A stretch of 21,166 bases of DNA from Clostridia bacterium (lineage in GTDB: Bacteria; Bacillota_A; Clostridia; Oscillospirales; Acutalibacteraceae), in the NCBI GenBank assembly GCA_024699005.1, contig JAILQN010000287.1:1-21166 (forward strand). The letters are read 5' to 3'. Both the position numbers and the translations under genes were made by a program. The notes under the pieces are model-generated. The model ran no database searches. It was not told the DNA's origin and was given only the letters and a program-made list of their open reading frames with translations. Positions 1-8,042 of the stretch are shown one piece after another (position 1 is the stretch's first letter; each line of letters opens with the position of its first letter).

Positions 1-2565
1 GCACGGAATCCCGATATAGATATGAGCGACGACAACCTCGCTTATATGATCTATACTTCCGGCTCGACGGGAAAACCGAAGGGCGTTATGCTGCGCCACT
101 GCGGTATCTGCAATTACCTAACAGATCATCCGGCGAACACAATCATTGACAATATCGTCAGGCGCATAAATACGTATCTCTCCGTCACCACCATCTCCTT
201 CGATATGTCTTTCAAGGAGCATACGGCGGCGCTCTGCAACGGCAAAACCCTCGTATTTGCCGCCGAGGACGAGATGAACGATCCGAGAGCCCTCGCGGAT
301 CTGATGGAGAAATACGGCGCCGACTGCATGAACGCGACCCCGTCGCGGTTCACTCAGTATATGGAGTTCGAGCCGTTCCGCGCCGCGCTTTCAAAATGCA
401 GGCTCGTGCTCTGCGGCGGCGAGGCGTACCCGCTCGCGCTCAGAGACAAAATCAGGGAATGCGCGAAGGACGCCGTCATCCTGAACACCTACGGTCCAAC
501 AGAGATCACGGTCTCCTCCAACGCCGCCGTACTGAACGACGCGGAATATATCACCATCGGCAGGCCCCTGCTCAACTACACCGAATACATAGTCGATAAA
601 TACGGCGATATCGCCCCCTTCGGAGTGATCGGAGAGCTGTACATCGGCGGCATCGGCGTCGCGAAGGGATACAGGAACCTGCCGGAGAAGACAGCGGAGG
701 CGTTTATCGAATATCACGGTATGCGCATGTACCGTTCCGGCGACTACGCGAAATGGGACAAGGACGGCAACGTCATGATCCTGGGCAGACTTGACAATCA
801 GGTCAAGCTCAGAGGCCTCCGCATAGAGCTCGGGGAGATAGAGGGACTGCTTGCCATCCAGCCGGGCATCAAGAAGGTCGCGGTCGTCATCCGCAAGCTG
901 AACGGTCAGGACAATCTCTGCGCTTATTTCACAGCCGACAGACAGATCGACATCGACGCTCTTCGTGTGGAGCTGAAAAAGCACCTCACCCATTATATGG
1001 TGCCGACCGCTTATCTGCAGATGAACGAACTGCCCATGACCGCGAACGGCAAAACGGATATCAGGAACCTGCCGGATCCCGTTCCGGTGTCGCTCGGCGA
1101 GTTTGTCGAACCGGCGAACGAAACGGAAGAGTTCTTCTGCAATTCCTTCAAAAAAGCGCTGAAACTCGACAAGGTCGGCGCCACGGACGATTTCTTTGAG
1201 ATCGGCGGCACGTCCCTGATAGTCACGTCCGTCGTGCTGGACGCCTCGGAAAACGGCTTTGAGATCACTTACGGAGACGTATTCAAATACACCACTCCCA
1301 GAGCGCTCGCCGCGCTGTTCAGCAAAGACGATATAGCGCAGAGCGAAGGACTGTTCGATTTCAAAGACTACGATTACACCGGGATCGACAATGTCCTGTC
1401 CGAAAACACCGTCGATTCCTTCCGGAACGGCGAAATGAGGGAGATCGGCAACGCGCTCATCACCGGCGCGACCGGCTACATGGGCGCGCATCTGCTCGCG
1501 CAGTATCTCACCGAAGAAAGCGGCACGGCATACTGCATGCTGCGCAAGGGCAAATTCGACAGCGCAAGAGACCGTCTGCAGAATATCATGTATTACTATT
1601 TTGACAGCCGGTACGAAAAGATCATCGACGAGAGGGTCCGCGTCGTCGAAGGCGACGTTACGGATTACAAATACTTTGAGCCCTTGGAGAAAGAACAGAT
1701 CGACACTGTATTCAACTGCGCGGCGAACGTCAAGCATTTCTCGAGCGGAACGGATATAGAGGATATCAACGTCGGCGGTGCCGTCAACTGCGCGAAGCTT
1801 TGCGAAAAGACCGGCGCGAGACTGGTCCACTTCTCTACCATCTCCGTCGCCGGCACCGCGGCGGAGGACGCCGGGCTTGAGAAAAACGTGCTGGACGAGC
1901 GCTCTTTCTACTTCGGTCAGGGGCTTGACAACAAGTATATCTCTTCAAAACTGATGGGCGAAAGGATGGTGCTCGAAGCTGTCGCGGCAAAAGGGCTGGA
2001 CGCCAAGATCATCCGCGTAGGCACGCTCGCAGCCAGGGAATCGGACGGTGAATTCCAGATCAACTTCCTGACCAATAACTTTATGGGCCGGCTGCGTTCC
2101 TACAGCATCCTGGGCTGCTTCCCGTATTCGATGATAGAAAATCAGGTCTGCATGGGCCCGATAGACACGTCCTGCGTCGCGTTCCTGAAGCTGGCCCGCA
2201 CGCCGAAAAAATGCTGCGTATTCAACGCCGTCAACAACCACACCCTTCCCCTGGGAGACATCATCCGCCGGATGGTCGACAAAGGCATGGATATCCGCTT
2301 CGTCGACGACGACGAGTTCGCCGAGGCGCTGAAGGAAGCTCAGAAGGATCCCGATAAAGCCGCCATACTTTCAAGTATGACAGCATATATGAATATGGCG
2401 CACGGCAAAAAGATGATCAATCTTCCCTGCAGCGCGCATTATACCACCCAGATCCTCGCAAGACTGGGCTTCTTCTGGAACGCCAGCAACGACAAATACG
2501 TGGACGACTTCGTAGGCGTGCTGCAGGGCTTCACGTTCTTCGACAAGGACAACCTGAACAGATGA
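1..2565 (+). CDS. Non-ribosomal peptide synthetase, 3' part: adenylation, carrier and terminal thioester reductase domains
   Basis: The frame is open from base 1, so the gene starts upstream and its front (possibly a condensation domain) is missing. Counting residues from the ATG at 22, the adenylation domain enters at core A3 (YTSGSTGKPKG, about 11-21) and continues with FDMS, NTYGPTE, GELYIGG, YRSGD, GRLDNQVKLRG and PMTANGK. A carrier domain follows with FFEIGGTSL, whose Ser-398 should carry phosphopantetheine. From about 470 to the end is an NAD(P)-dependent reductase of the thioester-reductase family: TGATGYMG near 481, FSTISVAG, and the YxxxK pair Y639/K643. By family knowledge such a domain releases the bound peptide reductively as an aldehyde or alcohol. 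There is no thioesterase. The stop overlaps the start of the next gene (ATGA). The product is unknown. The domain calls are firm; the substrate is not. Confidence 0.93.
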   Translation, partial: ARNPDIDMSDDNLAYMIYTSGSTGKPKGVMLRHCGICNYLTDHPANTIIDNIVRRINTYLSVTTISFDMSFKEHTAALCNGKTLVFAAEDEMNDPRALADLMEKYGADCMNATPSRFTQYMEFEPFRAALSKCRLVLCGGEAYPLALRDKIRECAKDAVILNTYGPTEITVSSNAAVLNDAEYITIGRPLLNYTEYIVDKYGDIAPFGVIGELYIGGIGVAKGYRNLPEKTAEAFIEYHGMRMYRSGDYAKWDKDGNVMILGRLDNQVKLRGLRIELGEIEGLLAIQPGIKKVAVVIRKLNGQDNLCAYFTADRQIDIDALRVELKKHLTHYMVPTAYLQMNELPMTANGKTDIRNLPDPVPVSLGEFVEPANETEEFFCNSFKKALKLDKVGATDDFFEIGGTSLIVTSVVLDASENGFEITYGDVFKYTTPRALAALFSKDDIAQSEGLFDFKDYDYTGIDNVLSENTVDSFRNGEMREIGNALITGATGYMGAHLLAQYLTEESGTAYCMLRKGKFDSARDRLQNIMYYYFDSRYEKIIDERVRVVEGDVTDYKYFEPLEKEQIDTVFNCAANVKHFSSGTDIEDINVGGAVNCAKLCEKTGARLVHFSTISVAGTAAEDAGLEKNVLDERSFYFGQGLDNKYISSKLMGERMVLEAVAAKGLDAKIIRVGTLAARESDGEFQINFLTNNFMGRLRSYSILGCFPYSMIENQVCMGPIDTSCVAFLKLARTPKKCCVFNAVNNHTLPLGDIIRRMVDKGMDIRFVDDDEFAEALKEAQKDPDKAAILSSMTAYMNMAHGKKMINLPCSAHYTTQILARLGFFWNASNDKYVDDFVGVLQGFTFFDKDNLNR

Positions 2566-4499
2566 AAAACAGAACCCTTTTCCAGAACGCTGTCCTTATC
2601 ATGCTGCCGATAATCCTGGCGGCAAGTTTACTTATGCTGATGCTGGGATATAAAAACGTGAAGTCCGACACGTATAAGCACTACGAGGAGGATATAGGCA
2701 AAGCTGCCGCCGCTGCCGTAAGTACGGCGGAGGATTACGATCTCAACAAACCGGAGGACGCGCGGAAATGCTCGCAGGAGCTGAGCCAGTTATGCAACGA
2801 TCTTGACGTTCCGTACCTGTACGTCCTTGAGATAGACGAGACAGCGAGAAGCGAGAAATACCTCGCCATGGGCTTTCACGGGGACGTGCCTCAGGAGCTG
2901 GTCGAAGCGCGTCATATAGGCGACGTGGTAACGGGTTACGTCACGCAGCAGCAGATCGACGCCTCTCACGGAAAGCAGGAAGGCAATATAATCCACGAGA
3001 TCAATGAATTCGGCGACACGCTGCTCTGCTACATGCCCATAGGCGATACGGGCCTGATCGTCGGTTCCGAGACATCGATCAGCGCTATCGTTGCCGCAAT
3101 GAAACAGGAATACACCGTTATAGTACTTATAACAGTCGCGCTGACCGTATCAATTACCCTCGCGTTCGCCCTGATCCTGCACATGACCGTCTCCATACCC
3201 GCAAAAGAAGTCAGCAGCAGGATGGCGGGATTTGTCTCGGAGCGCGCAGGCGACTGTAAAATGCCGGAGAACTACAGCAGCAAAGAGTTTACCGAAATGG
3301 CAAAGTCTTTCAACTCGATGGCCGACGAGATACAGAGATATCTCGACGACATCGACTCGCTGAATAAAGAGAAACATACGAGAGAAGCCGAGCTGGATAT
3401 CGCGAAGAACATCCAGAACGGCTTGCTCCCGCCGGATGAACATATCGGAAAAACCGCGGAGATCCATGCGTTTATCGCGGCAGCGAAAGAGGTCGGCGGC
3501 GATCTGTACGATTATTATGAACACGAAAACGGCGACGTGAGCGTTGCGATAGCAGACGTTTCCGGAAAGGGCGTTTCCGCCGCCCTCTTTATGTCCGGAG
3601 CGATCACCCTGCTGCGTACGACGCGGAAGATGGAGCTCTCCCCGGCGGAAACACTCGAAACGTTCAACGATGCCCTTGCCGCTTACAATCCGCGCGGACT
3701 TTTCATAACGGCGTTCATTGCCCGCTGGTCTCCGGCTACGGGAAAACTCACGTACTCCAACGCGGGACACAACCCCCCTTACGTCGTATCCGACAGACTG
3801 ATCACGCTGGACGGCGCGCACGGCATGGCTGCGGGCATATTCGCAGGGGTACCGTATGAAGAGGCGGAGATAACGCTTTCTCCGGGAGATCTGCTGTTCC
3901 TGTTTACCGACGGCGTGAACGAAGCGCAGAATGAGAACGGATATCTTCTCGGCACCGAAACACTCGAAAACATCCTGAGCGATTTTGCGGGGAAAGACAA
4001 ACGGAACGTGATCCCCACCGTACTCGGAAAGATCTCATCATTCGCCGGCAAAGCTCAGCAGAGCGACGACATAACGATCCTGACTCTGATACCGTCGGCT
4101 GACAAACCGATGGAATATGATCTCGAAGTTTCCGCGGAACCTGCCAACCTGCTTAAAATCAACGATCTTATCGACAGCGTTCCGGGCCTTACGGATGAGA
4201 CGGTGTATCAGCTTAAGCTCGCGGCGGAGGAAGTGTTCGTCAACATCTGCTCCTACGCCTATGAAGACGGCAAAGGGAACGTCGGTTTCAGCCTCATCGT
4301 TTCCGATAAGGCCGAAATGATATTCTCCGACAGCGGGACGCCGTTTGACCCGACGAAAGACGTTCCCGATATCGGCGAATACGACCATTCGACTGCCGTA
4401 GGGGGCCTCGGCAGGTTCATAGCGTTTCAGCTGGCGGAAAAATATTCCTACCGTCGCGAAAACGGCAGGAACGTATTGGATCTGAGTTTTGCGCTTTGA
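2562..4499 (+). CDS. Membrane-anchored SpoIIE/PP2C-type serine phosphatase with HAMP and C-terminal HATPase (anti-sigma kinase-like) domain
   Basis: This is a 645-residue signalling protein. Helix 1 (about 10-30) and helix 2 (about 184-208) bracket an extracytoplasmic sensor region of about 150 residues. A HAMP linker (about 209-265) and a short coiled stretch follow. The PP2C/SpoIIE phosphatase domain spans about 300-512 with its metal-binding acidic motifs: GGDLYDY (D314), ADVSGKG (D332), FTDG (D450) and SDD (502-503). Residues about 520-645 are a HATPase_c domain of the RsbW/SpoIIAB type (EEVFVN near 557-561, FSDSGTPFDP, GGLGRF). By family knowledge these proteins dephosphorylate a STAS-domain anti-sigma antagonist and bind partners in partner-switching circuits. 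No STAS gene or sigma factor is in the window. The ATGA overlap with the synthetase implies co-translation, so it probably senses or controls something linked to that product (inference). Confidence 0.92.
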   Translation: MKNRTLFQNAVLIMLPIILAASLLMLMLGYKNVKSDTYKHYEEDIGKAAAAAVSTAEDYDLNKPEDARKCSQELSQLCNDLDVPYLYVLEIDETARSEKYLAMGFHGDVPQELVEARHIGDVVTGYVTQQQIDASHGKQEGNIIHEINEFGDTLLCYMPIGDTGLIVGSETSISAIVAAMKQEYTVIVLITVALTVSITLAFALILHMTVSIPAKEVSSRMAGFVSERAGDCKMPENYSSKEFTEMAKSFNSMADEIQRYLDDIDSLNKEKHTREAELDIAKNIQNGLLPPDEHIGKTAEIHAFIAAAKEVGGDLYDYYEHENGDVSVAIADVSGKGVSAALFMSGAITLLRTTRKMELSPAETLETFNDALAAYNPRGLFITAFIARWSPATGKLTYSNAGHNPPYVVSDRLITLDGAHGMAAGIFAGVPYEEAEITLSPGDLLFLFTDGVNEAQNENGYLLGTETLENILSDFAGKDKRNVIPTVLGKISSFAGKAQQSDDITILTLIPSADKPMEYDLEVSAEPANLLKINDLIDSVPGLTDETVYQLKLAAEEVFVNICSYAYEDGKGNVGFSLIVSDKAEMIFSDSGTPFDPTKDVPDIGEYDHSTAVGGLGRFIAFQLAEKYSYRRENGRNVLDLSFAL

Positions 4500-4509
4500 G
4501 TGACGGGAC

Positions 4510-4676
4510 TAAGTAAGTGCTGATTAATTCGGTGTATACAGATTGCCGAGATATTTTTTCGGCAGCTGAAACAAAAAGCGCAGGCAATACTTTGTGTATT
4601 AACGAGCATTTTTATGACAGATGCCGGAAAAAGAGCCGGCAGGACGTATGCACAAGAATTAATCAGTGCTTACCTA
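4510..4676. repeat. Foldback element: 21-position terminal inverted repeat enclosing three small hairpins
   Basis: The two ends, 4510-4530 and 4656-4676, form an inverted repeat: 18 Watson-Crick pairs, two G-T pairs and one mismatch. After a 1x2 internal loop the pairing resumes, 4532-4539 with 4646-4653 (GTGTATAC against GTATGCAC, one G-T). Inside are three more perfect inverted repeats: TGCCGA/TCGGCA (4544-4564), AATAC/GTATT (4586-4600) and TGCCGG/CCGGCA (4622-4641). The G-T pairs suggest folding as RNA, but a small MITE-like insertion is equally possible. It lies between two convergent genes, and its right end contains the TAG stop of the minus-strand gene. No transposase is nearby. No T-tract makes it an obvious intrinsic terminator. 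It fills this otherwise gene-free gap. Confidence 0.75.
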
Positions 4677-5306
4677 ATACTTCAGCGCGTCTGTCTCTTC
4701 TTCTATCCGCCTGAAATGATCCGAAAGCGCGTTTATGCCTTCCGGATCGTCAAGTATATCATTCAGCCCCAGGGTGTGCATCCTGCCGCTTGAAAGCAGC
4801 GTCAGCATATAGAACACGTCGTCGTACATCACGGCGTTCAGGGAGTCGATAAGACTGTCGGGCAGCACAGTGATGTAGGTGCGCATACATTCGTTGACAC
4901 AGGAACGTATCTCTTCGCAGTCAAGCGAGACGATCGGCAGCAGTTCTTCTTCGTCCGCTTCATTTTTAACGGCTCTGGCAATGTGCCGCTCGAGCATCTT
5001 TATGCGGTTGACAAGTCTCTCCTGCAAAAACATTTTTGCGTATCTGCCCAGGATCCTCCTGCGTCTGTAGCCGGGCAGATAGACCTGAAGTATAAAGAAT
5101 ACCGCCGCAGCGATAATGTTTATCATGACGTTCATCGCAAATGAGATGAACTGATAGGCGAGGAGTTTGTTGTTTCTCAGGATCCAGAGCGAGAATACGC
5201 AGCCCACGCAGAGCAGAACGCAGGTGATAATGGTGAGTGCGACGCTTCTGTGATCGCGGAAAAAGTTCAGAATAAAACTGTCGCGTTTTTCTTTTTTGTT
5301 CTTCAA
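4674..5306 (-). CDS. Unrecognised two-helix membrane protein
   Basis: The protein has 210 residues and I do not recognise the family. The N-terminus is very basic and short (KNKKEKRD). It is followed by two hydrophobic helices at about 16-36 and 46-66, then a basic stretch (YRRRRILGRY) and a soluble, largely helical C-terminal part of about 140 residues. By the positive-inside rule both ends are probably cytoplasmic. The start is a TTG at 5304-5306, chosen because GGAGG (minus strand, 5315-5319) sits 8 bases upstream and no better ATG lies nearby. It lies 102 bases behind the phosphodiesterase on the same strand and may share its transcript. Its TAG stop is embedded in the end of the foldback element at 4510-4676. 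No function is proposed. Confidence 0.75.
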   Translation of the reverse strand: MKNKKEKRDSFILNFFRDHRSVALTIITCVLLCVGCVFSLWILRNNKLLAYQFISFAMNVMINIIAAAVFFILQVYLPGYRRRRILGRYAKMFLQERLVNRIKMLERHIARAVKNEADEEELLPIVSLDCEEIRSCVNECMRTYITVLPDSLIDSLNAVMYDDVFYMLTLLSSGRMHTLGLNDILDDPEGINALSDHFRRIEEETDALKY

Positions 5307-5408
5307 ATCGGTTGCCTCCGTGTTCTGTCGCTGCCGGACTTAAATCGCCGGACGTGTTTTGTGATCCTGCGGCCATGAAATGCCCGATGGCGCGTACCGG
5401 CCGCCGGC

Positions 5409-6980
5409 TCATCTGTAATAGTCTTCAAGCCGAGAAATATCACTGTCTACGAACGCCTTGCCGAAAATCAGCAGATCGTCGATGTTTATAAGCGCGCCGT
5501 TCCCCGTGTTGATCTTCCGTGAGGCATCGTCGCCCACGGTGAAGGACAGTGCGTCAAGCGGAAAGTCTGTGAAACAGTCCGGCAGGGTCACGGTCCTTAC
5601 CGGTCTGAAATTGACGTAGACGCTGATCCTGTTCTCCCGTCGGCTGAAAACGAACGCCGCGTGCAGCCAGCCGCCGGATATATCTCTGAAATACGGGAAA
5701 GTATGCTCCTGATAGGTGTCCGGGTCGTCGGTCTCTGTCCCGAGCAGAAGCGCCGCTTTCGTAAAACCAAGCATGAAGCCCGGACCGGAATCCGTCATGG
5801 TTTTGTTCCCGCAGTAATACGCCTCCGCCGCGGGCGCGTTGTCCACGTCCAGCCACGCGCATACGGTAAAATCCTCCGTGCCGAAGCGCAGGCCGTCCGT
5901 CACAAAACAGCCGGTCGCGCCCAGTTCCGCCTTCGCGCCTCGCACGCCGTTCGAATAATACTTGACGTGTCCCTCTTCGCGGAATCTCACTTTCCCGGCG
6001 GAATCCGAGGGATCGTACTCAAAGAACATCGCGAGCATGATCTCCTCTTTTGGGAAATACTTAAGAAGGCCGTTTTCCGCGTTGATATCCGGATGGGGGA
6101 GCGACGCCACGTCGTGGCGTTCGCCTGTTCTGTCCGGGACGTACGGCCCGTTCCAGTCCCGGAATATCCCCCCGGGGACCTGGGATGAAAAACCGTTCGC
6201 GTCCGGCGCCGGATTGTCTATCCCGAAGGCGTAGCGGACAACGGCGTTTAAATCCTTCGTTTTGGCGTAAAAATCTTTGGTCCTGAGCACCGTTTTGCCT
6301 GCGAGAGCGAAGAAGATATACTTTTCGCCGTCCGTAAAGCCGCCGTGACCTTTTCTGAAGCCGCCGTGATCGGTGATGACGATAAACAGGGTGTCGTCAA
6401 GCATCCCGGCGTCAGCGCAGGCGTCGTATATCCGTTTCACAAAGCCGTCGCAGCGGCGGATGGATTCAAGGTGCCCCTCCGTTCCGTAATCGTGATTATG
6501 CCCCGCGCCGTCCGGATCGTCGATATGTATGAACAGAAGATCCGGACGCAGGGACCGGATGCATTCCACCGTTATTTCCGTGGTCCGTTCTCCGTCCGGC
6601 GCGTCCCGCATGACTACGTTTATATCATGTTCGATTATGCCGCGGTTTATGGGATCCCAGTTGCATACCGAACACAGCGCGGCGTCGGGAAAGTGTTCAC
6701 GGACCGTCCTGAAGATCGTGGGCAGTTCGCTGTTCGTATACCCGACCCGGCTGACGATGCCGTTTGTCAGCCCATGAACTTCGGGGTCCGTGCCGATCAG
6801 CATGCCGCCCCAGTTCTGCGCGCTGATGGTGGGGAACATTGACTCCGCTTTCAGAGTGGACGCGCCGTTTTCAAAGATCTTATCCATATTCGGCGTATCG
6901 GTATCTTTGCAGAATATCCCCATTCCGTCTATACCGACGATGACCACGTGGGCGTATCTGCGTTTCGAATCTGCCTTCAT
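5409..6980 (-). CDS. Type I phosphodiesterase/nucleotide pyrophosphatase-like enzyme (alkaline phosphatase superfamily) with C-terminal LamG-like domain
   Basis: The protein has 523 residues from the ATG at 6978-6980; the frame extends further upstream, but GGAGG at 6989-6993 (minus) fixes this start. Residues about 10-300 are an alkaline-phosphatase-superfamily fold. VGIDGMG (D18) supplies a metal ligand, FPTIS offers T51 as likely nucleophile, and DDPDGAGHNHD (154-164), TDHGG (203-207) and KGHGG (210-214) supply the remaining metal ligands. Residues about 315-510 resemble a concanavalin A/LamG-type beta-sandwich (FTVCAWLDVD, GWLHAAFVFS, ISVYVNFRPV, IDDLLIFG). There is no signal peptide or anchor, so it appears cytoplasmic, which is unusual for a LamG-bearing hydrolase. 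By family knowledge it cleaves phosphodiester or pyrophosphate bonds; the substrate is unknown. It is divergent from the serine hydrolase at 7117. Confidence 0.88.
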   Translation of the reverse strand: MKADSKRRYAHVVIVGIDGMGIFCKDTDTPNMDKIFENGASTLKAESMFPTISAQNWGGMLIGTDPEVHGLTNGIVSRVGYTNSELPTIFRTVREHFPDAALCSVCNWDPINRGIIEHDINVVMRDAPDGERTTEITVECIRSLRPDLLFIHIDDPDGAGHNHDYGTEGHLESIRRCDGFVKRIYDACADAGMLDDTLFIVITDHGGFRKGHGGFTDGEKYIFFALAGKTVLRTKDFYAKTKDLNAVVRYAFGIDNPAPDANGFSSQVPGGIFRDWNGPYVPDRTGERHDVASLPHPDINAENGLLKYFPKEEIMLAMFFEYDPSDSAGKVRFREEGHVKYYSNGVRGAKAELGATGCFVTDGLRFGTEDFTVCAWLDVDNAPAAEAYYCGNKTMTDSGPGFMLGFTKAALLLGTETDDPDTYQEHTFPYFRDISGGWLHAAFVFSRRENRISVYVNFRPVRTVTLPDCFTDFPLDALSFTVGDDASRKINTGNGALINIDDLLIFGKAFVDSDISRLEDYYR

Positions 6981-6988
6981 CCGTTCGT

Positions 6989-6993
6989 CCTCC
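6989..6993 (-). promoter_or_regulatory. Ribosome binding site deciding the phosphodiesterase start
   Basis: GGAGG on the minus strand lies 8 bases before the ATG at 6980. The longer reading frame upstream (46 more codons) has no such site, so it is treated as untranslated leader. Confidence 0.8.
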
Positions 6994-7025
6994 ATGCGGA
7001 ATTGATGCCTGCTGCCGATAATTGT

Positions 7026-7031
7026 ATTATA
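7026..7031 (-). promoter_or_regulatory. Candidate -10 box for the phosphodiesterase gene
   Basis: The minus strand reads a perfect TATAAT here, about 45 bases upstream of the chosen ATG. No convincing -35 box sits 16-18 bases further upstream, so this is a moderate call. Confidence 0.4.
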
Positions 7032-7056
7032 TCCGGCGTATATTTGCAACTGATTA

Positions 7057-7085
7057 TTGAAATTATCGTAGGATAATGATAGAAT
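7057..7085 (+). promoter_or_regulatory. Sigma-70-type promoter for the serine hydrolase gene
   Basis: TTGAAA (7057-7062), a 17-base spacer and TAGAAT (7080-7085) precede the ATG at 7117. An A-rich Shine-Dalgarno (GAAAGGA) lies between them. Each hexamer differs from consensus by one base. Confidence 0.65.
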
Positions 7086-7116
7086 GACAGTCGAAACGAT
7101 CTGAAAGGAAAATGCC

Positions 7117-7974
7117 ATGAGCAGATTTACAGACGGCTTTGCCGCATGCGTCAGGGAGAACGGCCTGAACGTGTTCCGAATGACCGAAATAAAAGACGGG
7201 GTTCCGGAGACGGTCGAATTTACGGAAACAAACCGCTGTCAGGACAGTTACTCGGTCGCGAAGGCGTTCGTCGTGGCGGCTGTGGGCTGCTGCTTTGACG
7301 ACGGTACGCTGTCGACGGACGAGCGGATCGCGGATATATTTCCGGAGTATGTGGAATATATGACAGATGAGCGCTGGAGCGGCGCGACCGTGCATCATGC
7401 GCTGAAGCATACCCTCGGCGTACCCGGCGGCTGTCTCGATATCGACGCGCTGCCGGCCGGCAGTTTCGGCGATGATTTTCTGAAGTACCTGTTTTCGCTT
7501 CCTCTCAATACAGTTCCCGGGGAGGAACGGGCCTATTCCGACGGCGCGTTCTATCTTCTGGGCAGAGCGGTTGAGGCAAAGTCCGGGGAGCCGTTGGACA
7601 GATTTCTATGGAAAAGACTGTTTTCTCCGATGGATTTCTCGGAGGCGGCGTGGTCCACCTGCCCCCATGGCTATCCCATGGGCGCTACCGGGCTGTATCT
7701 GCATTCGTCCGATATGGCGAAGCTCGGGCAGCTGTTCCTGCAGCGCGGCGAATACGCCGGCAACAGGCTCCTTTCGGAGGAATGGGTGGATACCGTGCTG
7801 GAACGGGAATATGAATTTGCGTGGAATCCGGAGAAGACCGCCTACGGCAAAGGCGGTATGTTCGGGCAGAATCTCACGGTCATCCCCGGGCAGAACAGAG
7901 TGGTGGCGTGGCACGCGTATCTCACGGATAAATCCGCAGGCCCGATCTTTGAATATATGCAGAATTTCGCTTGA
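7117..7974 (+). CDS. Beta-lactamase-fold serine hydrolase (class C/penicillin-binding-protein-like)
   Basis: The protein has 285 residues. The catalytic SxxK tetrad is S46-V-A-K49 within DSYSVAKA. Y140-S-D142 fills the place of the usual YxN. Near the C-terminus a WHAY stretch (265-268) stands where these enzymes usually have HxG or KTG. By family knowledge members are esterases, peptidases or beta-lactamase-related enzymes. There is no signal peptide or membrane helix, so it is probably cytoplasmic, which argues against a cell-wall or antibiotic-resistance role. The start has GAAAGGA upstream and its own promoter at 7057-7085. The substrate cannot be read from the sequence. The gene is divergent from the phosphodiesterase and followed by a separately promoted kinase. 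Confidence 0.88.
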   Translation: MSRFTDGFAACVRENGLNVFRMTEIKDGVPETVEFTETNRCQDSYSVAKAFVVAAVGCCFDDGTLSTDERIADIFPEYVEYMTDERWSGATVHHALKHTLGVPGGCLDIDALPAGSFGDDFLKYLFSLPLNTVPGEERAYSDGAFYLLGRAVEAKSGEPLDRFLWKRLFSPMDFSEAAWSTCPHGYPMGATGLYLHSSDMAKLGQLFLQRGEYAGNRLLSEEWVDTVLEREYEFAWNPEKTAYGKGGMFGQNLTVIPGQNRVVAWHAYLTDKSAGPIFEYMQNFA

Positions 7975-7999
7975 TTTTTGAATGCTGATTCTGTAGAAT
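7971..7999 (+). promoter_or_regulatory. Sigma-70-type promoter for the ROK kinase gene
   Basis: TTGATT (7971-7976), exactly 17 bases, then TAGAAT (7994-7999). The -35 box overlaps the TGA stop of the serine hydrolase. A GGAGGT ribosome site follows at 8028-8032, 10 bases before the ATG at 8043. Confidence 0.6.
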
Positions 8000-8042
8000 A
8001 ATCATACACTCAAAGCTTAAAATTTACGGAGGTAAATAAACA

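Noticed and set aside
391..1830. A 479-codon minus-strand open frame opposite the synthetase
   Set aside because: It is antisense to conserved adenylation, carrier and reductase motifs and shows no recognisable protein family; high GC content gives long shadow frames.
4517..4714. A 65-codon open frame across the foldback element
   Set aside because: It has no ribosome site, starts inside the terminal repeat, and runs into the convergent gene; it translates the hairpins.
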